Source: Paenibacillus andongensis (GTDB lineage Bacteria; Bacillota; Bacilli; Paenibacillales; NBRC-103111). Taken from it: 64,000 bases of DNA. Position numbers and translations under genes: made by a program. Shown here in pieces: positions 28,123 to 38,223 of this stretch. The notes below the pieces were generated by a model. The model did no database searches, was not told the origin of the DNA, and worked only from the letters and a program-made list of their open reading frames with translations. Where the stretch lies: positions 1,255,001 to 1,319,000 of the forward strand of contig NZ_CP104467.1 in the NCBI RefSeq assembly GCF_025369935.1, in the 5' to 3' direction. Numbering within the stretch: the stretch's first letter is position 1; each line of letters starts with the position of its first letter.

Positions 28123-28920
28123 ATGATGGATATGGGATTAAACAATAAAACAGCTTTAATTACTGGATCAACGAAAGGGATAGGTAAAGCAATCGCCATT
28201 GAACTTGCCAAAGAAGGTGTTCATGTACTAATTAATGGACGAAATGATGAAGAGGTAGAACGAACTGTCAATGAGTTGAAGTCAGATTTTCCGGCTACCT
28301 CTCCTCAAAATGCTACAGCCGATATTGTGGATACTCAGCAAAGAGAAGCTTTATTTGAAAAATACCCCAATATCGATATTTTAGTTAACAATATGGGTAT
28401 TTATGAAATTATGCAATATGAGGACGTTGACGATGAAGTATGGGAAAAATACTTTCGTACGAATGTTCTTGCTGCAAATGGATTATCTAAATTTTACTTA
28501 CCTAAAATGTTGAAGAATGATTATGGCCGCATTATCTTTATTGGGAGTGAAGAAGCAATTATGCCTTCTGGGCTAATGCCTCAGTATTGTATGACCAAAT
28601 CAATGCTATTATCATTGTCAAAAAGCTTATCTAAATTAACAAAAGGAACCGAAGTTACAGTCAATACGATCATGCCAGGACCAACACTCTCTGAGAATGT
28701 GCATCAAATCATTGAGGGTATGTACCCTAATGAAGATATGACTTTTTCGGAAAAAGAGAAAGAATTTATGACTACAAACCTACCTCAATCTGAAATACAG
28801 CGATTTATCAAGCCTATTGAAATAGGTAGATTAACAACATTTGTATGTAGTCCTTATGCATCCGCATTTAAAGGTTCTCCAATCCGTATGGATGGGGGTA
28901 TGGTACCGACTATTTTTTAA
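28123..28920 (+). CDS. Short-chain dehydrogenase/reductase (SDR), classical type
   Basis: This 265-residue NAD(P)-dependent oxidoreductase has the cofactor motif TGSTKGIG (15-22), the NNMG variant of the NNAG motif, the active-site YCMTK and the C-terminal FKGSPIRMDGGM. AGGGAG lies at 28111-28116. It follows an AraC gene and is visibly more A/T-rich than that gene, suggesting the two have different histories. The substrate is not predictable. Confidence 0.9.
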   Translation: MMDMGLNNKTALITGSTKGIGKAIAIELAKEGVHVLINGRNDEEVERTVNELKSDFPATSPQNATADIVDTQQREALFEKYPNIDILVNNMGIYEIMQYEDVDDEVWEKYFRTNVLAANGLSKFYLPKMLKNDYGRIIFIGSEEAIMPSGLMPQYCMTKSMLLSLSKSLSKLTKGTEVTVNTIMPGPTLSENVHQIIEGMYPNEDMTFSEKEKEFMTTNLPQSEIQRFIKPIEIGRLTTFVCSPYASAFKGSPIRMDGGMVPTIF

Positions 28921-28950
28921 CATTTTGCTAACCTTTAATTTTGTTAACAT

Positions 28951-28976
28951 AAAAAAACCTTCCGAAAGGAAGGTTT
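28951..28976 (-). terminator. Terminator for the AHSA1-type gene
   Basis: AAACCTTCC-gaaa-GGAAGGTTT forms a perfect stem. On the minus strand it is followed by seven T residues, while the plus-strand tail is weak, so it mainly serves the gene at 29000-29425. Confidence 0.8.
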
Positions 28977-28999
28977 AAATTAATGCTTCAATGATATGA

Positions 29000-29425
29000 T
29001 TACTTAGAAATTTCACTGTATTTTTTGAAATTGTCTAGAAACGCCTGCCAGCCTGCTTTTTGCATCTCAATGGAATTGGTGGTTTCTGCTTCAAAAACTT
29101 CAATTACTTTCGTATCGTTTTCTTGACTAATAAAAGTGATCGAAACTTTTCTTCCATCTCCCAAAGTGTAAGAAATAAATTCATTGATTCTCACTTCATC
29201 ATAAACGCCACCAAAATCAAATCCAAAACTTCCATCCTTCGCTTCCATTCTAGTAAAAAATTTTCCGCCAGCCCTTAAATCATTTTCGGCATTTGGTGCA
29301 TGCCAGTCATCAGAAGCAAAAGACCATTTCGTGATATGCTGTGGTTCTGTCCAATACTCCCACACTTTTCCAACTGGTGCATGAACTGTGGTTTCTACCG
29401 TGATTGTTTGATTACCTGTTTCCAT
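29000..29425 (-). CDS. SRPBCC / AHSA1-type (START-like) protein
   Basis: This 141-residue protein is of the AHSA1/activator of Hsp90 ATPase homologue group. It begins TVETTVHAPVGKVWEYWTEPQHITKW and ends with the helix WQAFLDNFKKY. The fold forms a hydrophobic cavity for small ligands, and the role of bacterial members is mostly unknown. GAGGCGG lies upstream of ATG on the minus strand. It stands alone, convergent with the SDR gene. Confidence 0.85.
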   Translation of the reverse strand: METGNQTITVETTVHAPVGKVWEYWTEPQHITKWSFASDDWHAPNAENDLRAGGKFFTRMEAKDGSFGFDFGGVYDEVRINEFISYTLGDGRKVSITFISQENDTKVIEVFEAETTNSIEMQKAGWQAFLDNFKKYSEISK

Positions 29426-29678
29426 TATAATTACCGCCTCACTATATGTAATTTAGATCATCTATGGTTAATTATACCATTAATCTAACGGCAGACAAGC
29501 ACGATGAAGCAGTATTAGAAATGGTAACTTGGAAAAATTTAACTTTATTTTTATTTGACCGGCGCTAAGACTCACTCAGTAACATCAACCCAGAAATAGT
29601 AGGATCCACCCTGTAGACTGTTCCCAAAACATCTTATAATAGAAGGTATAGTACGGGGAGCAATGGGAGGTTATTAGA

Positions 29679-30938
29679 ATGAATAGTTATACATTCCAGA
29701 AAAACGTGGCTGTATACGATAAAACGGACATTTTGATTGTCGGAGGCGGTCCAGCGGGTGTGGCAGCAGCTATCGCGGCGGCAAGGTGCGGAAAAAAAGT
29801 CACGCTGCTCGAACAATCCGGACAATTAGGCGGGATGGGCACCTTGGGCAACGTCAGCGTATTTATGGGTGTCGGCAATGTGACGGGCATTTATCGTGAG
29901 ATCGTTTCCGAAGTGCTGCCGCAGCAGGCGGTTCCGGACGATCATAAAGGTTCAATCTGGCCGCAGTACAATCCGTTCCGTCTGCGGCATTATTTGAACG
30001 AGAAGCTGGAAAAGGAAGGCGTACAAGTGTTGTTCCACGTCAGCTTCGCAGGAACTGTCATCGATCAGGGACGTGTAAAGGCGGTCATCGCGAATTCGCG
30101 CGAAGGGCTGCTGGCGTTTGAAGCGGATGTGTTCATCGACTGCACGGGAGATGGGCGTGTTGCCATCGAAGCGGGGGCGGAATATACCTCTGGACGCGAC
30201 GTCGACGGGATGACCCAACCAATGACGCTTATGTTCATGATGCAAAATACCGGTCAGCCCGCCGTACGGCAACTGCCGGAGGGCTGTTATCGTTACGAGA
30301 ATGTATCCGAATTGCCGCAAGGAAGACTGCTCCATTGGGAGCAAAACGAACCAGGCAATCTGCTCGTTAATATGACCCGAGTGAAGGGAAACGGGGCCAA
30401 AGTCAAGGACGTCAGCTATGCGGAAAAAGAAGCGCTGCGACAGGCTTTCTCCGTTGCCGACTTTTTGCAGCGCAACGGATTCGAGAACTATGTGCTTTCG
30501 CATGTGCCTGGTCAGGTCGGGGTCAGGGAGACGAATCAGATCGTCGGCCATTATACGCTGACCGAGGATGATATTCTCTCCAGCCGGAGATTTGACGATG
30601 TGGTGGCGCAAACCAACTACGAGATTGATATTCACAATCCGGACGGCAAGGCGGGCACCGACGAGCGAGAAGTGAAAGGATACGACATTCCGTACCGCTG
30701 CCTTATTCCGCAGGGGGTACAAGGCTTGCTCGTAGCGGGGCGCTCCATATCGGCCACGCATGTGGCCATGTCGTCGATGCGGGTTCAGGCGACGTGCTAT
30801 GCGCTCGGCCAGGCAGCCGGTGTCGCAGCCTCGATCGCGGCGGATCAAGGAATTCCGCTGGAGCATGTCAGTGTGGATGAGCTGCATGAAGCATTAAGAC
30901 TTCAGAATGTGATGTTTTTGAAGAACGCTCACAAGTGA
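29679..30938 (+). CDS. FAD-dependent oxidoreductase (FAD_oxidored family)
   Basis: This is a 419-residue flavoprotein. It has a dinucleotide-binding motif GGGPAG at 22-27, the FAD-contact motif FIDCTGDG near 150 and the C-terminal GRSISATHVAMSSMRV followed by ALGQAAGVAAS. The family often accompanies carbohydrate clusters of Paenibacillus-like bacteria, but substrates are mostly undetermined. GGAGG occurs in the leader at 29665-29669. A terminator-like inverted repeat follows, so it is transcribed separately from the regulator at 31062. Confidence 0.88.
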   Translation: MNSYTFQKNVAVYDKTDILIVGGGPAGVAAAIAAARCGKKVTLLEQSGQLGGMGTLGNVSVFMGVGNVTGIYREIVSEVLPQQAVPDDHKGSIWPQYNPFRLRHYLNEKLEKEGVQVLFHVSFAGTVIDQGRVKAVIANSREGLLAFEADVFIDCTGDGRVAIEAGAEYTSGRDVDGMTQPMTLMFMMQNTGQPAVRQLPEGCYRYENVSELPQGRLLHWEQNEPGNLLVNMTRVKGNGAKVKDVSYAEKEALRQAFSVADFLQRNGFENYVLSHVPGQVGVRETNQIVGHYTLTEDDILSSRRFDDVVAQTNYEIDIHNPDGKAGTDEREVKGYDIPYRCLIPQGVQGLLVAGRSISATHVAMSSMRVQATCYALGQAAGVAASIAADQGIPLEHVSVDELHEALRLQNVMFLKNAHK

Positions 30939-30963
30939 ATCAATCATTGAATCGTCCGTAAAA

Positions 30964-31019
30964 GCACAAACGGGTTCGCGCGTCGGAGCAGCAGCGAGAC
31001 ACACGTTTGTGCATTTTGT
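30964..31019 (+). terminator. Terminator-like inverted repeat
   Basis: GCACAAACG (30964-30972) pairs with CGTTTGTGC (31004-31012) around a 31-base, partly self-pairing loop, and ATTTTGTTG follows. Confidence 0.55.
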
Positions 31020-31061
31020 TGTCATATCGTTCTTACATGTTCAGATAAGGAGACAGGAATT

Positions 31062-32678
31062 ATGTATAAACTGGTTATTGTCGATGATGAACCTGCTGTC
31101 CGAGGAGGGCTCAGCAAATTCGTCGAGTGGAGCAATTATGGGATTGTTCTCGCTGGCACAGCGGACGACGGCGATACGGGGCTGGAACTGATTGAACGGG
31201 TGAAGCCCGACATCGTGCTGACGGATGTGATGATGCCTGTCATGGACGGCATCCAAATGTCGAGGGAGATTCGAGAGCGGTTCCCCGAGACAAAGATCGT
31301 TTTCATCAGCGGCCACAATGAAGCCAACCTTTTGCGTTCGGCATTACAGATTCATGCTGCCGATTATATTTTCAAACCGGTCAAGCGGACTGAGCTCCAA
31401 AAGGTCATTGAAGGAGTCGTTCGGGACTTGCTGACGGAAGAGAAGGAGCAGCAACGGCTCAAAGACATGCAGGTAAAATTGACACAGAGTATGCCACTGC
31501 TTAGAGAGAAATTTCTAATGGCGCTGATCCAGGACGGGGACGCAAAGCCGGATGTGCTGCGGGAAAGAGCGGCATTTCTCAATCTGGAACTGCCGCTTGA
31601 AACGCCATATCTCGTACTCGTGATAACCATTGACGATTCAAAAGAGGTGCTCGGCAGCCGTTCGGAGAGGGACAAGCAGCTGATGTCTTACTCACTCTTG
31701 AACGTCGTTCAAGAACTAATTGATCAGTACCTGCATGGGTATGCATTCGAGAACAGATCCGCAGAATACGTTGGGCTGTTGGTACTTGACGATCAGTTGA
31801 TTGACCCGGAGTCTACGCTGCTTTCGCTGGCAGAGGCGATCCGCGATAATCTGCGGCGCTGGCTGAATATTAGTGTCACGATTGGGGTAGGCGAGCGCGC
31901 CGAAAATATCCGGATGCTTCCAGCGTCTTTTCGGCATGCCCGCGACGCGGCGGACCAAAAGTGGTACATGGGCAAGAATCAAGTGATCACAATGGACAGT
32001 CTGGAAATTGGAGCAGTCAGTCCGATTCGGTTCGGTACCAGCCAGAGTGAGCGACTGGTATCCGTGCTGAAATCGGGAGAGAAGCAACAATTGGAGTTGG
32101 AAATGGAAAGCATTCTCGAGCCGCTGGCGCAAATTCGTAAGGACGGCTTCAAGTACGGCCGGCAGGTAGGACTGCAAATGATCGCTCTCGCCGGAAGGTT
32201 GCTGCTTGACCTTAATCTGCTTACCCGTGAGAAGGATGAGGAGGAAGCTTGGGCGCTGGATCGGCTCCTGAAGCTGGAAACGATGGCGGATTTGAAAACC
32301 TTTGTAAGCGATTACCTGTATAGCATTTGCTGCTGGATTCAGGAGAAGCGTAGCGGTCGATCGAGTAATGTGATCGAACAGATTCAGAGGTTTATTTCCG
32401 AGAATTATGCCAAGAACCTGTCAATCGCAGAGATTGCAGCTAGCGTTTACCTCAGCCAAACCTATGTCAGCTTATTATTCAAGCAGGAGACTGGCGAGAC
32501 GATATACGAATATTTGATGAAGGTCCGTATCGCGAAAGCGAAGGAATTGCTTGTGGATCCCCGCATCAAGTTCTACGAAGTTTGCGAGCTTGTCGGCTAC
32601 ACGGATCCAAGCTATTTCAGCAAGCTGTTCAAGAAGATAACCGGACTTACACCAAGCGCTTATCGGGACCAGCAATAG
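31062..32678 (+). CDS. Response regulator, YesN type (REC + AraC HTH)
   Basis: This regulator has 538 residues. The receiver domain has D8/D9, phospho-acceptor D55 in LTDVMMP and the KPVK lysine near 104. A long linker (about 130-430) resembles a degenerate GGDEF-like fold as in other YesN proteins, and the C-terminal AraC double HTH spans about 435-535. AAGGAGAC precedes the start. Unlike the other two pairs in this window, the regulator gene comes before its kinase gene. It probably controls the transporter and GH74 genes downstream. Confidence 0.92.
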   Translation: MYKLVIVDDEPAVRGGLSKFVEWSNYGIVLAGTADDGDTGLELIERVKPDIVLTDVMMPVMDGIQMSREIRERFPETKIVFISGHNEANLLRSALQIHAADYIFKPVKRTELQKVIEGVVRDLLTEEKEQQRLKDMQVKLTQSMPLLREKFLMALIQDGDAKPDVLRERAAFLNLELPLETPYLVLVITIDDSKEVLGSRSERDKQLMSYSLLNVVQELIDQYLHGYAFENRSAEYVGLLVLDDQLIDPESTLLSLAEAIRDNLRRWLNISVTIGVGERAENIRMLPASFRHARDAADQKWYMGKNQVITMDSLEIGAVSPIRFGTSQSERLVSVLKSGEKQQLELEMESILEPLAQIRKDGFKYGRQVGLQMIALAGRLLLDLNLLTREKDEEEAWALDRLLKLETMADLKTFVSDYLYSICCWIQEKRSGRSSNVIEQIQRFISENYAKNLSIAEIAASVYLSQTYVSLLFKQETGETIYEYLMKVRIAKAKELLVDPRIKFYEVCELVGYTDPSYFSKLFKKITGLTPSAYRDQQ

Positions 32679-32714
32679 GAGAAGAAGGGTTGCCATGCAA
32701 AAGGAGTTGATCCA

Positions 32715-34517
32715 GTGAGAGGGGTCTTGCAAAAAAGAAGGATCCGCGCCTCCAATTTGTGGGAAGGCGTTGTGGCGGCCAGGAGGTGGATGCTCGCCTA
32801 CGGACTGATGATTTTCCTGCCGGTATGCATCATGCTGTTCGTCTATTATGAACAATCCTCCCGGATTTTGCAGGAGGAAGTGACCCAGACCATGCAGCAA
32901 ACGCTGAAACAGGCAGGTATTAATTTAAGCTCGAAGCTCAACTATGTGCAGAATTCATCCAATTCTATCTTCATGAACCATAAGCTGTATGAGAATTTGG
33001 ATCCCGCTTCTCCGATCATCGAGCGCATCACACAGTCGAAGGAACTGCGCAATTTGCTTGAATCGGTTCAAACGGCGCCGGATATTGTCAGGGCGCGTGT
33101 TTTTACCGATTCGGGAAATCTATACGGCTTCGATTTATTGAATCTTTTTCCGCTAGATAGCTTGAAGGATCGCCCTTGGCACAAAGAAGTCATAAACGCG
33201 GGCGGCAGCATCGTGTGGACGGGCATCTACGAAGAAAACTATCTGGACTCAGGACCAGCACGGATTCTTTCCTGTGCCCGCTTGTTGCGACACCCGCGAA
33301 ATTTTGATCAAAGTCTTGGTGTGCTGATGCTTGACGTTCCCGAGAAGATGGTCGCTGACATCATTTCCGAGCTTAATTTTCCAGCTCAAAGCCGTGTCTA
33401 TATCGTGGATCGCAGTGGGACTATCATTTACAGCGCGGATCAATCGTTGATCGGCACAAAGACTGCCCTCGCGAGTGAGTCCGATGAAGGAATCCTCGAA
33501 CGGTCTGAAAACGGTGTGGACGTGTTTGAGGTGCGTGCACCCATCAAGGCTGTGGATTGGCGTCTCGTGCTGGAGGTGCCTAAGACTGGCCTGACGCATC
33601 GCACAACCACGTTAAGTCAGTGGTCCGGCATTGCGACGGTCGCCGGTATGACGATCATGTTTTTAATTTTGGTATTCATGTTATTGGCGTTCGTTATTAA
33701 CGGGATGAACCGCCGGATCAAATCGGTCGTCAAGACGATCCGCACGGAAGGCGTCGAAGGGCTGGAGGAGCCGGGAGGCGACTTCCGTTTGCTTGAGCGA
33801 GTTGTCGATCATTTGGTGCATCGGGTGAAGGATTTGATGGAGGAAGCTTACCGTTCGAAAATGCTGGAGCGGGAGGCTGAACTTCGCGCGTTGCAAGCAC
33901 AGATCAATCCGCACTTTCTCTACAATACGCTGGATACGATCAATTGGCTGGCGATCTCTCGCGAAGCCGACGATATCAGCCATCTGATCGAGAGCCTGTC
34001 CGACTATTTCCGTCTAAGCCTGAACAAAGGGAAGGACTATGTCTGCGTAGCGGATGAACTGGAGCTCGCGCGAGTCTATTTGGAGATTCAGCAGAACCGG
34101 TTCCCTTCCACCTTCGAGTTCGTGATTGAAGAGAGTCCGGAGGCGAACCGGTGCATCATTCCAAAGCTGACGCTGCAACCCATCGTCGAGAATGCGCTGC
34201 TGCACGGCATCCGCAAGGACAAGAGTAAAACAGGGACCATCTGCATTCGCGCAGAGCAGTTTGGTGACGAGCTTGAGATTACCGTCAAAGATGATGGGAT
34301 CGGTATGGAGGAGCAACTGGCCTCCAGCCTTTTGTCCACATCGCGCCCTTTGCAGCATGCCGAAGGAAGTGGCAGCTCGTATGGTCTTTACAATGTGAAC
34401 GAGCTAATCAAGCTGCTGGCCGGTTACGAATATGGACTAACGGTCCGATCCCGTCCAGGCGATGGCACTGTCGTGATCGTTCGACTCAAGGCGATGCAAG
34501 AGAAACAAACTAAGTAG
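32715..34517 (+). CDS. Sensor histidine kinase, YesM type, GTG start
   Basis: This is a 600-residue membrane kinase. It has a transmembrane helix at about 26-45, an extracellular dCache-like sensor, a second helix near 300-322, a short HAMP-like linker, His_kinase motif QINPHFLYNTLD with H400 and HATPase_c with IVENALLHG and KDDGIGM. AAGGAG at 32701-32706 sits eight bases before GTG 32715. It follows its regulator by 36 bases in one operon. Confidence 0.92.
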   Translation: MRGVLQKRRIRASNLWEGVVAARRWMLAYGLMIFLPVCIMLFVYYEQSSRILQEEVTQTMQQTLKQAGINLSSKLNYVQNSSNSIFMNHKLYENLDPASPIIERITQSKELRNLLESVQTAPDIVRARVFTDSGNLYGFDLLNLFPLDSLKDRPWHKEVINAGGSIVWTGIYEENYLDSGPARILSCARLLRHPRNFDQSLGVLMLDVPEKMVADIISELNFPAQSRVYIVDRSGTIIYSADQSLIGTKTALASESDEGILERSENGVDVFEVRAPIKAVDWRLVLEVPKTGLTHRTTTLSQWSGIATVAGMTIMFLILVFMLLAFVINGMNRRIKSVVKTIRTEGVEGLEEPGGDFRLLERVVDHLVHRVKDLMEEAYRSKMLEREAELRALQAQINPHFLYNTLDTINWLAISREADDISHLIESLSDYFRLSLNKGKDYVCVADELELARVYLEIQQNRFPSTFEFVIEESPEANRCIIPKLTLQPIVENALLHGIRKDKSKTGTICIRAEQFGDELEITVKDDGIGMEEQLASSLLSTSRPLQHAEGSGSSYGLYNVNELIKLLAGYEYGLTVRSRPGDGTVVIVRLKAMQEKQTK

Positions 34518-34608
34518 GATACGACTAGAAAGTGTCGGATTGCCCTCTACATGAAGCACCATCCGGCAGGTACAATGAAGCCATAAGTGCAGGAGGTGCA
34601 ACCACAAT

Positions 34609-35574
34609 ATGAGCGAGCTCATCACACAATTGAATGGAAAGGCAGGGGAGGCCAAGGTTTCGCGCAAACGTGAAAGCAGATGGCGGCTGGTATGGCGGAA
34701 CTTCGATACCTACGTGCTTCTGTTGCCTGGGCTGCTTTTACTGCTGCTATTCAAATACACGCCGATGTACGGAGTCTTGATAGCGTTTCAGGATTACAAC
34801 ATTTTCGACGGGATCGTAGGAAGCAAGTGGGTTGGACTTGAACAGTTCCGCAAGCTCATGCAATCGGCGGAATTCATGCAAGTGTTCACGAATACGTTGC
34901 TCATCAGTGTATACAAGATCGTGCTTCTGTTCCCTATACCGATTCTTATCGCCCTGCTGCTGAACGAGATTCGGTTCACAGGGTTCAAACGGACCATCCA
35001 GACGATTATCTACATGCCTCACTTCTTGTCCTGGGTCATCATCTCCGGCTTGTTCATGACGATCTTGTCTCCTTCCGACGGACTTGTCAACTCCGTCATT
35101 CAATGGCTCGGCGGCGAATCGATCCGATTTTTTATGGACAACCATGTGTTCCGAAGCGTCGTCGTATTCACTGCAGGCTGGAAGGAGATCGGCTGGAACG
35201 CGATCATCTTCATCGCCGCTCTCGCCAGTGTCGAGCAGGAACAATACGAGGCGGCTTCGATCGACGGAGCTAACCGGCTGCGGCAGATGTGGCATATCTC
35301 GCTTCCCGGCATTGTGCCGACGATCATCCTGATGCTCATTCTCCGCCTTGGCATGGTGCTAGACGCGGGCTCAGAGCAGATACTAACGATGTATAACCCT
35401 ACGGTCTACGCATCCGGCGACGTCATCGGCACCTTCGTCTACAGGATGGGTCTCGGCAAGATGGATTACAGCTTCAGCACCGCGGTCGGCCTTTTCAATT
35501 CGGTCGTCGGCTTCATTCTCATCGTCTCCGGCAACTGGCTCAGCAGAAAAATGCTGAACCGTGGGATCTGGTAA
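34609..35574 (+). CDS. ABC transporter permease, LplB type
   Basis: This 321-residue permease has six predicted transmembrane segments and belongs to the LplB/YtcP-pair group, with the opening WRNFDTYVLLLPGLLLLLLF, the KYTPMYG motif and EAA loop YEAASIDGANRLRQMWHISLP. GCAGGAGGTG precedes the start. This importer class usually takes up polysaccharide fragments. The other permease and the binding protein follow in order. Confidence 0.93.
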   Translation: MSELITQLNGKAGEAKVSRKRESRWRLVWRNFDTYVLLLPGLLLLLLFKYTPMYGVLIAFQDYNIFDGIVGSKWVGLEQFRKLMQSAEFMQVFTNTLLISVYKIVLLFPIPILIALLLNEIRFTGFKRTIQTIIYMPHFLSWVIISGLFMTILSPSDGLVNSVIQWLGGESIRFFMDNHVFRSVVVFTAGWKEIGWNAIIFIAALASVEQEQYEAASIDGANRLRQMWHISLPGIVPTIILMLILRLGMVLDAGSEQILTMYNPTVYASGDVIGTFVYRMGLGKMDYSFSTAVGLFNSVVGFILIVSGNWLSRKMLNRGIW

Positions 35575-35585
35575 GGAGGTTAGGC

Positions 35586-36467
35586 ATGCATATCCGTAAA
35601 AGAACGTTCAGCGACTGGGTATTAGACACCTTCGTATACGGCTTCATGATCGTGTTAGGACTGATTACCTTACTACCCATGATCCACGTGTTCTCCAAAT
35701 CCGTCAGCTCGGATTGGGCGCTTGTATCGGGACGAGTGAACCTGCTGCCGGTCGGCTTCCAGCTCGATACGCTGGTAAACGTCGCCACCTCCCACGCATT
35801 CGGCCGAGCTTTCGTCATTTCGGTCATCGTGACAGTAGCTGGGACACTGCTAAGCATTTTGGTGACAGCAATCACCGCCTATCCGCTGTCTAAGCGGCAT
35901 CTGCCCGGCATCTCGGCAATCATGATATTGTTCGTCTTCACCATGCTGTTTAGCGGAGGACTCATTCCGAATTACCTGTTGATCCGTGAGCTGCACCTGT
36001 TAAACAATCTATGGTCTCTCATCTTGCCAGCCATGATCAGTGTGTTCAATATGCTGGTAATCAAAAGCTATTACGAAGGGCTTCCCGAAGCGCTTGAAGA
36101 ATCGGCGCGGATCGACGGAGCGAAAACATATACGATTCTGTTCCGCATCATTCTTCCGCTCAGCATGCCTGTTCTGGCTGCGATCGCCTTGTTCTATGCG
36201 GTTGGCTTCTGGAACGATTACTTCAGTCCGATGCTTTACATTAGCGATCCTTTGTTGAAAACTCTTCAACTGCATTTGCGCGATATCGTGATGGAGAACG
36301 ATACGGCGAACGCGCTTAACAAGTCGGCCGACGATCTGATGAATATGTCACCGGAAAGTATCCGGGCCGCTACGGTAGTGGCATCTACCGTACCCATTCT
36401 TCTCGTATACCCGTTCCTTCAGAAGTATTTTATTAAGGGTGTATTGATCGGTTCCGTCAAAGGTTAA
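35586..36467 (+). CDS. ABC transporter permease, LplC type
   Basis: The 293-residue partner permease follows by 11 bases with AAGGAGG upstream. It shows the family opening VLGLITLLPMIHVFSKSVS, the EAA loop LEESARIDGAKTYTILFRIILP and the conserved C-terminal LQKYFIKGVLIGSVKG. It is co-translated with the LplB-type gene. Confidence 0.93.
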   Translation: MHIRKRTFSDWVLDTFVYGFMIVLGLITLLPMIHVFSKSVSSDWALVSGRVNLLPVGFQLDTLVNVATSHAFGRAFVISVIVTVAGTLLSILVTAITAYPLSKRHLPGISAIMILFVFTMLFSGGLIPNYLLIRELHLLNNLWSLILPAMISVFNMLVIKSYYEGLPEALEESARIDGAKTYTILFRIILPLSMPVLAAIALFYAVGFWNDYFSPMLYISDPLLKTLQLHLRDIVMENDTANALNKSADDLMNMSPESIRAATVVASTVPILLVYPFLQKYFIKGVLIGSVKG

Positions 36468-36543
36468 TGCTGCATTAACGCCGGCGGAATCCATGCCGCT
36501 GCTTAATGATAAATTGCACTTCATACACAGGAGGGTTTAAAAG

Positions 36544-38079
36544 ATGAAGAAAACGATGAAATGGGCCGCGCTCCCTATAGCGGTCAGCTTGATGCTTCTG
36601 TCTGCTTGCGGCTCAAACAGTGCAGGGGAGAAAAGCTCCAGCTCCCCGGCACCGTCCTCCCAGCCAGCGAATGCCGGCCCCAAGCCTGAATTGAAAGCGC
36701 TCATGCGTTTAGGCCCGAACTTCGCGAAAGACCCAATTGCCATGATGCTGGAAGAGAAGACGGGCTACAAAGTTAATTACGAAGCGCTTCCTGTAGATAA
36801 GCCGGAGGACAAACTCAATCTCTTGATCGCTTCCTCCGAGCCTTACGATATCGTCTCGACAGGCGGGGACAGCAGCTCCAAAGCCATCTATGCCGATTAT
36901 GCCAAAAAAGGCGCGCTGGTCGATCTGACTCCGCTGATTGACAAGTATGGAAAAAATATTAAAGCGTCGTTGTCCAAAGAGACGCTGGAAAATGCCAAAG
37001 TCGACGGTAAAATCTATGCGATTCCGACCCGCTCCCTCGAATCCGTCGGCACGAGCCTGATGATTCGCAAGGATTGGTTGGATAAGCTCGGTTTGCAAGT
37101 ACCGTCAACGCTTGACGAACTGATGGTTGTCCTCAAGGCATTTAAGGAGAAAGATCCTGGCGGCAACGGAGCTAAGAACGTGCCTTTGTCCATTAAGGGT
37201 GACGCACCGATGGTCGACAATCTCATCGGCGCCTTCGGCATGGTCAACGATTGGAACGATGTGAACGGTAAGCTGATCCCACGAGCTATGAACCCATCGT
37301 TTAAAGAATATTTGACTTATATGTCCGATCTTTACAAGCAAGGGCTGCTGGATCAAGAGTTTGCGATTAATAAGGACGCAACTGTGAAAGAGAAGTTTAC
37401 GAACGGCAAGGCGGGTGTCATCGTGTTGCATTGGGCCGACATTCCAACGATCGACGATGCACTCAAGAAGAACATCCCAGGAGCCACTTATGTGTACATT
37501 CCTGCGCTGATAGGCAAGAACGGTCAGGCAGGTTTGGCGCAGTCCTCCGGATTCGATCGACTGACTTTCGTTCCTAAAGCATCCAAACATCCGGAAGATG
37601 CGATCAAATGGATGGATGCCAAGCTCGAACCGGATACGTTCAAAAATATGGCGATTGGCGTCGAAGGTACGCATCATACGGTTAAAGACGGAAATTATTT
37701 CCCGATTTTGCCGATTTTCAATGACGAGAGAGGTTCGGCAAGCAACTATTTGACCGGCATCGACGAAACGAAATACCCGATTTACTGGCAGGCTCGCGTT
37801 CGCAAAGATGATCGGCTCTACAAGGGTTGGGAATTTCTAAACAAGCTGCAAAAACCGGAAGTGTTCAAGAAGAATCCGCTTGGATTAGCGCCTTACTTCC
37901 CGAATTACTCGAAGGAGAATGCGCAGCTTAACCAAATGGTCAACGATTATGCGATTAAAATCATCGTCGGCGGCGAACAGCTTACAGGGTTCGATGCATT
38001 TACAGATAAATTCAAAAAAGCCGGCGGCCAAACGAGCTACGACGAAATCAACGCTTGGTACGCGACCACTCGTAAATGA
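36544..38079 (+). CDS. Extracellular substrate-binding lipoprotein, LplA type
   Basis: This 511-residue binding protein is in the long form typical of Lpl systems. A type II signal peptide has lipobox LLSAC with lipid-anchored C22, a Ser/Pro-rich linker reaches about residue 45, and the two-lobed binding fold follows. CAGGAGGG precedes the start. Together with the two permeases and the GH74 gene it suggests uptake of xyloglucan oligosaccharides, which is inference from context. Confidence 0.93.
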   Translation: MKKTMKWAALPIAVSLMLLSACGSNSAGEKSSSSPAPSSQPANAGPKPELKALMRLGPNFAKDPIAMMLEEKTGYKVNYEALPVDKPEDKLNLLIASSEPYDIVSTGGDSSSKAIYADYAKKGALVDLTPLIDKYGKNIKASLSKETLENAKVDGKIYAIPTRSLESVGTSLMIRKDWLDKLGLQVPSTLDELMVVLKAFKEKDPGGNGAKNVPLSIKGDAPMVDNLIGAFGMVNDWNDVNGKLIPRAMNPSFKEYLTYMSDLYKQGLLDQEFAINKDATVKEKFTNGKAGVIVLHWADIPTIDDALKKNIPGATYVYIPALIGKNGQAGLAQSSGFDRLTFVPKASKHPEDAIKWMDAKLEPDTFKNMAIGVEGTHHTVKDGNYFPILPIFNDERGSASNYLTGIDETKYPIYWQARVRKDDRLYKGWEFLNKLQKPEVFKKNPLGLAPYFPNYSKENAQLNQMVNDYAIKIIVGGEQLTGFDAFTDKFKKAGGQTSYDEINAWYATTRK

Positions 38080-38085
38080 CACATG

Positions 38086-38127
38086 GCGGCAGTCTGTTGG
38101 CAGCGCTTAGGCGGCGCAGACTGCCGC
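38086..38127 (+). terminator. Hairpin between the binding-protein and GH74 genes
   Basis: GCGGCAGTCTG (38086-38096) and CAGACTGCCGC (38117-38127) are perfect reverse complements. The T-run comes 12 bases later (CTTTTT), so it may be a weak terminator or a processing/attenuation hairpin that lowers GH74 expression relative to the transporter. Confidence 0.5.
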
Positions 38128-38223
38128 TTCCACTATGCCTTTTTAAGTAAAGGATGACTAAGTAAAGGGGGGATAGGTGCTGTAAGTCATGCAAGATGAT
38201 GTCCATTATGGGAGGGAATTGGA

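Noticed and set aside
29952..30887. Long minus-strand ORF (311 codons) opposite the FAD oxidoreductase
   Set aside because: It is a shadow of the plus-strand gene, whose FAD motifs are clear. The antisense translation is Arg/His-rich without any recognisable domain.
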